Assembly: GCA_963422445.2 (NCBI GenBank)
Contig: OY729512.2
Span: 248,001-312,000, forward strand
Direction of reading: 5' to 3'
Length of the DNA: 64,000 nucleotides
From: G963422445 sp963422445
Lineage (GTDB): Bacteria; Pseudomonadota; Alphaproteobacteria; Thalassobaculales; Thalassobaculaceae
Shown: positions 62,989 to 64,000 of the stretch, in pieces
How positions within the stretch are numbered: the first letter of the stretch is position 1
Layout of the letters: each line of letters begins with the position of its first letter
Made by a program: the position numbers and the translations under genes
Notes under the pieces: model-generated
What the model was told of the DNA's origin: nothing
Databases searched by the model: none
What the model saw: only the letters and a program-made list of their open reading frames with translations

Positions 62989-63899
62989 ATGGACGAGAAG
63001 CTGGGTTTCGTCGTGGACTGCCTGCGTAGTGAGTTGCCGATGACAGCGCTTTGCGAGGACTACGGCCTCAGCCGCAAGACCGGCTACAAGTGGCTCGGTC
63101 GCTATCGCGAGCAAGGCCCGGAGGGCCTGGTCGAGCGCTCCCGTGCGCCGCATCGTCACGGCCGATCCATGGCGCCGGAGACCGCCGGGGCGATTGTCGC
63201 CCTGCGCTGTGAGCGTCCCCACTGGGGGCCGCGCAAGCTGCGCGCGGTTCTGATGCGCTCGCGTCCCGACATGGTGTGGCCGACGGCCAGCACGATGGGC
63301 GATCCGTTGCGTGCGGAAGGGCTGGTGAGCGCCCGCCGCCGCCGCGGGGCCGCACCCTGCCGGCGTTTTCGCACCGTCAGCGCGCCCAACGATGTCTGGT
63401 GCATCGACTTCAAGGGTTGGTTCCGCACCCGCGACGGCGAACGCTGCAACCCGCTGACCGTGAGCGACACCGACAGCCGTTACCTTCTGGCCTACGTCAT
63501 CATCCCGCCCCGGACCGAGGAGGTCCCGCCCGATCCGCGAACAGCTCTTCACGCGCCACGGCCTGCCGCTGGCGATGCGCTCGGACAACGGGACACCGTT
63601 CGCCGGAACCGGCGCGGGCGGGCTGTCCCGGCTCTCTGTCGGCTGGGTCAAGGCCGTCAGCGCGCTGGAACGGATCGAGCCGGGCCAGCCCCGGCAGAAC
63701 GGGCGGCACGAGCGCATGCATCGGACCTTGAAGACCGAGACCGCCAGGCCGCCGGCCGCAAGCGCAAGCCAGCAACAAGCCCGCTTCCGCCAGGACTACA
63801 ACCACAACCGCCCCTATGAGGCGTTTGGCCAACGACCGCCCGCGGCTGCTCTGGCGCCCCTCGCCGAGGGCCTGCCCCGAACCCTTGGCCGAACCCTGG
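62989..63899 (+). pseudogene. IS481-family transposase, frameshifted and 3'-truncated
   Basis: It begins MDEKLGFVVDCLRSELPMTA, with a helix-turn-helix LCEDYGLSRKTGYKWLGRY, then the rve-type core: D in APNDVWCIDFKGWF, then a one-base shift at about 63535 into IREQLFTRHGLPLAMRSDNG (second D) and QNGRHERMHRTLK (E). The C-terminal frame keeps NHNRPYEAFGQRPP and then runs, without its own stop, into methylase-related sequence at about 63900. The element is therefore cut on the right. Confidence 0.85.
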
Positions 63900-64000
63900 T
63901 TGGCCGCCTTGCGCTTGATGCGTTGGCGGTCGGTGAAGGTCCGGCCCGCGCAACGCGCCCGGTGCACCCGGTCGGGCGCGAAGGTGAACCACGGGACCTC
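63900..64000 (-). pseudogene. Third copy of the orphan adenine methylase (part, continues beyond window)
   Basis: These 101 nt parallel 3148-3248 of the intact methylase gene at roughly 85-90 percent by eye (minus-strand FTDRQRIKRKAAN in place of FTDRQRIKRRAAN). The C-terminal codons are replaced by the IS481 remnant. Whether the rest is intact lies outside the window. Confidence 0.8.

Overview
The window reads as about 64 kb of a high-GC alphaproteobacterial chromosome, probably Rhodospirillales-like. This rests on the order aroA-cmk-rpsA-ihfB on one strand, a FYDLN-acid protein (TIGR02300 type, an alphaproteobacterial family), a lexA preceded by a GTTC-N7-GTTC-like box, and the long double-domain dCTP deaminase. 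Ordinary housekeeping and catabolic blocks alternate with dense insertion-sequence (IS) clusters, most of them broken and nested.

Layout. 1-1.46 kb: a leftward luciferase-like oxidoreductase (partial) and an acyl-CoA dehydrogenase. 1.8-9.3 kb: IS cluster I, with IS630 copies, an orphan DNA adenine methylase, a decayed IS5-type copy, an IS110 element with a long non-coding leader, and a broken IS1595. 9.7-13.1 kb: a four-gene operon (SDR dehydrogenase, MaoC hydratase, DUF35 protein, thiolase-like protein) that looks like a split multifunctional beta-oxidation / retro-aldolase module; it and the flanking acyl-CoA dehydrogenase, CoA-transferase and enoyl-CoA hydratase genes point to degradation of CoA-activated acids. 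13.1-25.3 kb: ruvX, peroxiredoxin, DsbD/ScsB-type disulfide reductase, AlgH, Ada, two dead ISs, mutS, a small hypothetical and SCO1. 25.3-34.3 kb: IS cluster II, a graveyard holding a C20 tract, fragments of a cyclase-family gene, formate-THF ligase, DUF2075 protein, IS66 transposase and a second methylase copy, plus an IS630-type element that has swallowed two other ISs. 34.3-39.1 kb: cobC-like/cobS/cobT (cobalamin lower-ligand assembly), then a class III CoA-transferase and an enoyl-CoA hydratase.

39.4-44.3 kb: IS cluster III, with a frameshifted transposase carrying a DruA-like (DUF4338) domain, an IS1595 with an 8-bp target duplication, a Uma2 fragment, tRNA-Lys and an IS66 remnant. 44.6-52.2 kb: class III aminotransferase, lexA, ihfB, rpsA, cmk, aroA and the FYDLN gene. 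52.8-53.1 kb: tRNA-Ala and tRNA-Ser. 53.4-61.4 kb: a tightly coupled dipeptide/oligopeptide ABC transporter operon, M20 peptidase and dCTP deaminase; imported peptides or conjugates are probably hydrolysed by the M20 enzyme. 61.4-64 kb: IS5 (which rewrote the last codons of the deaminase), an IS66 end, a frameshifted IS481 and the edge of a third methylase copy.

The most unusual pattern is the orphan adenine methylase. It occurs three times, each time beside IS66-family sequence, which suggests that it is, or was, a passenger gene of an IS66-like element. The DruA-like/IS4 fusion and the IS110 leader (candidate bridge-RNA locus) are the next most interesting. All family calls come from reading motifs; no database search was run.
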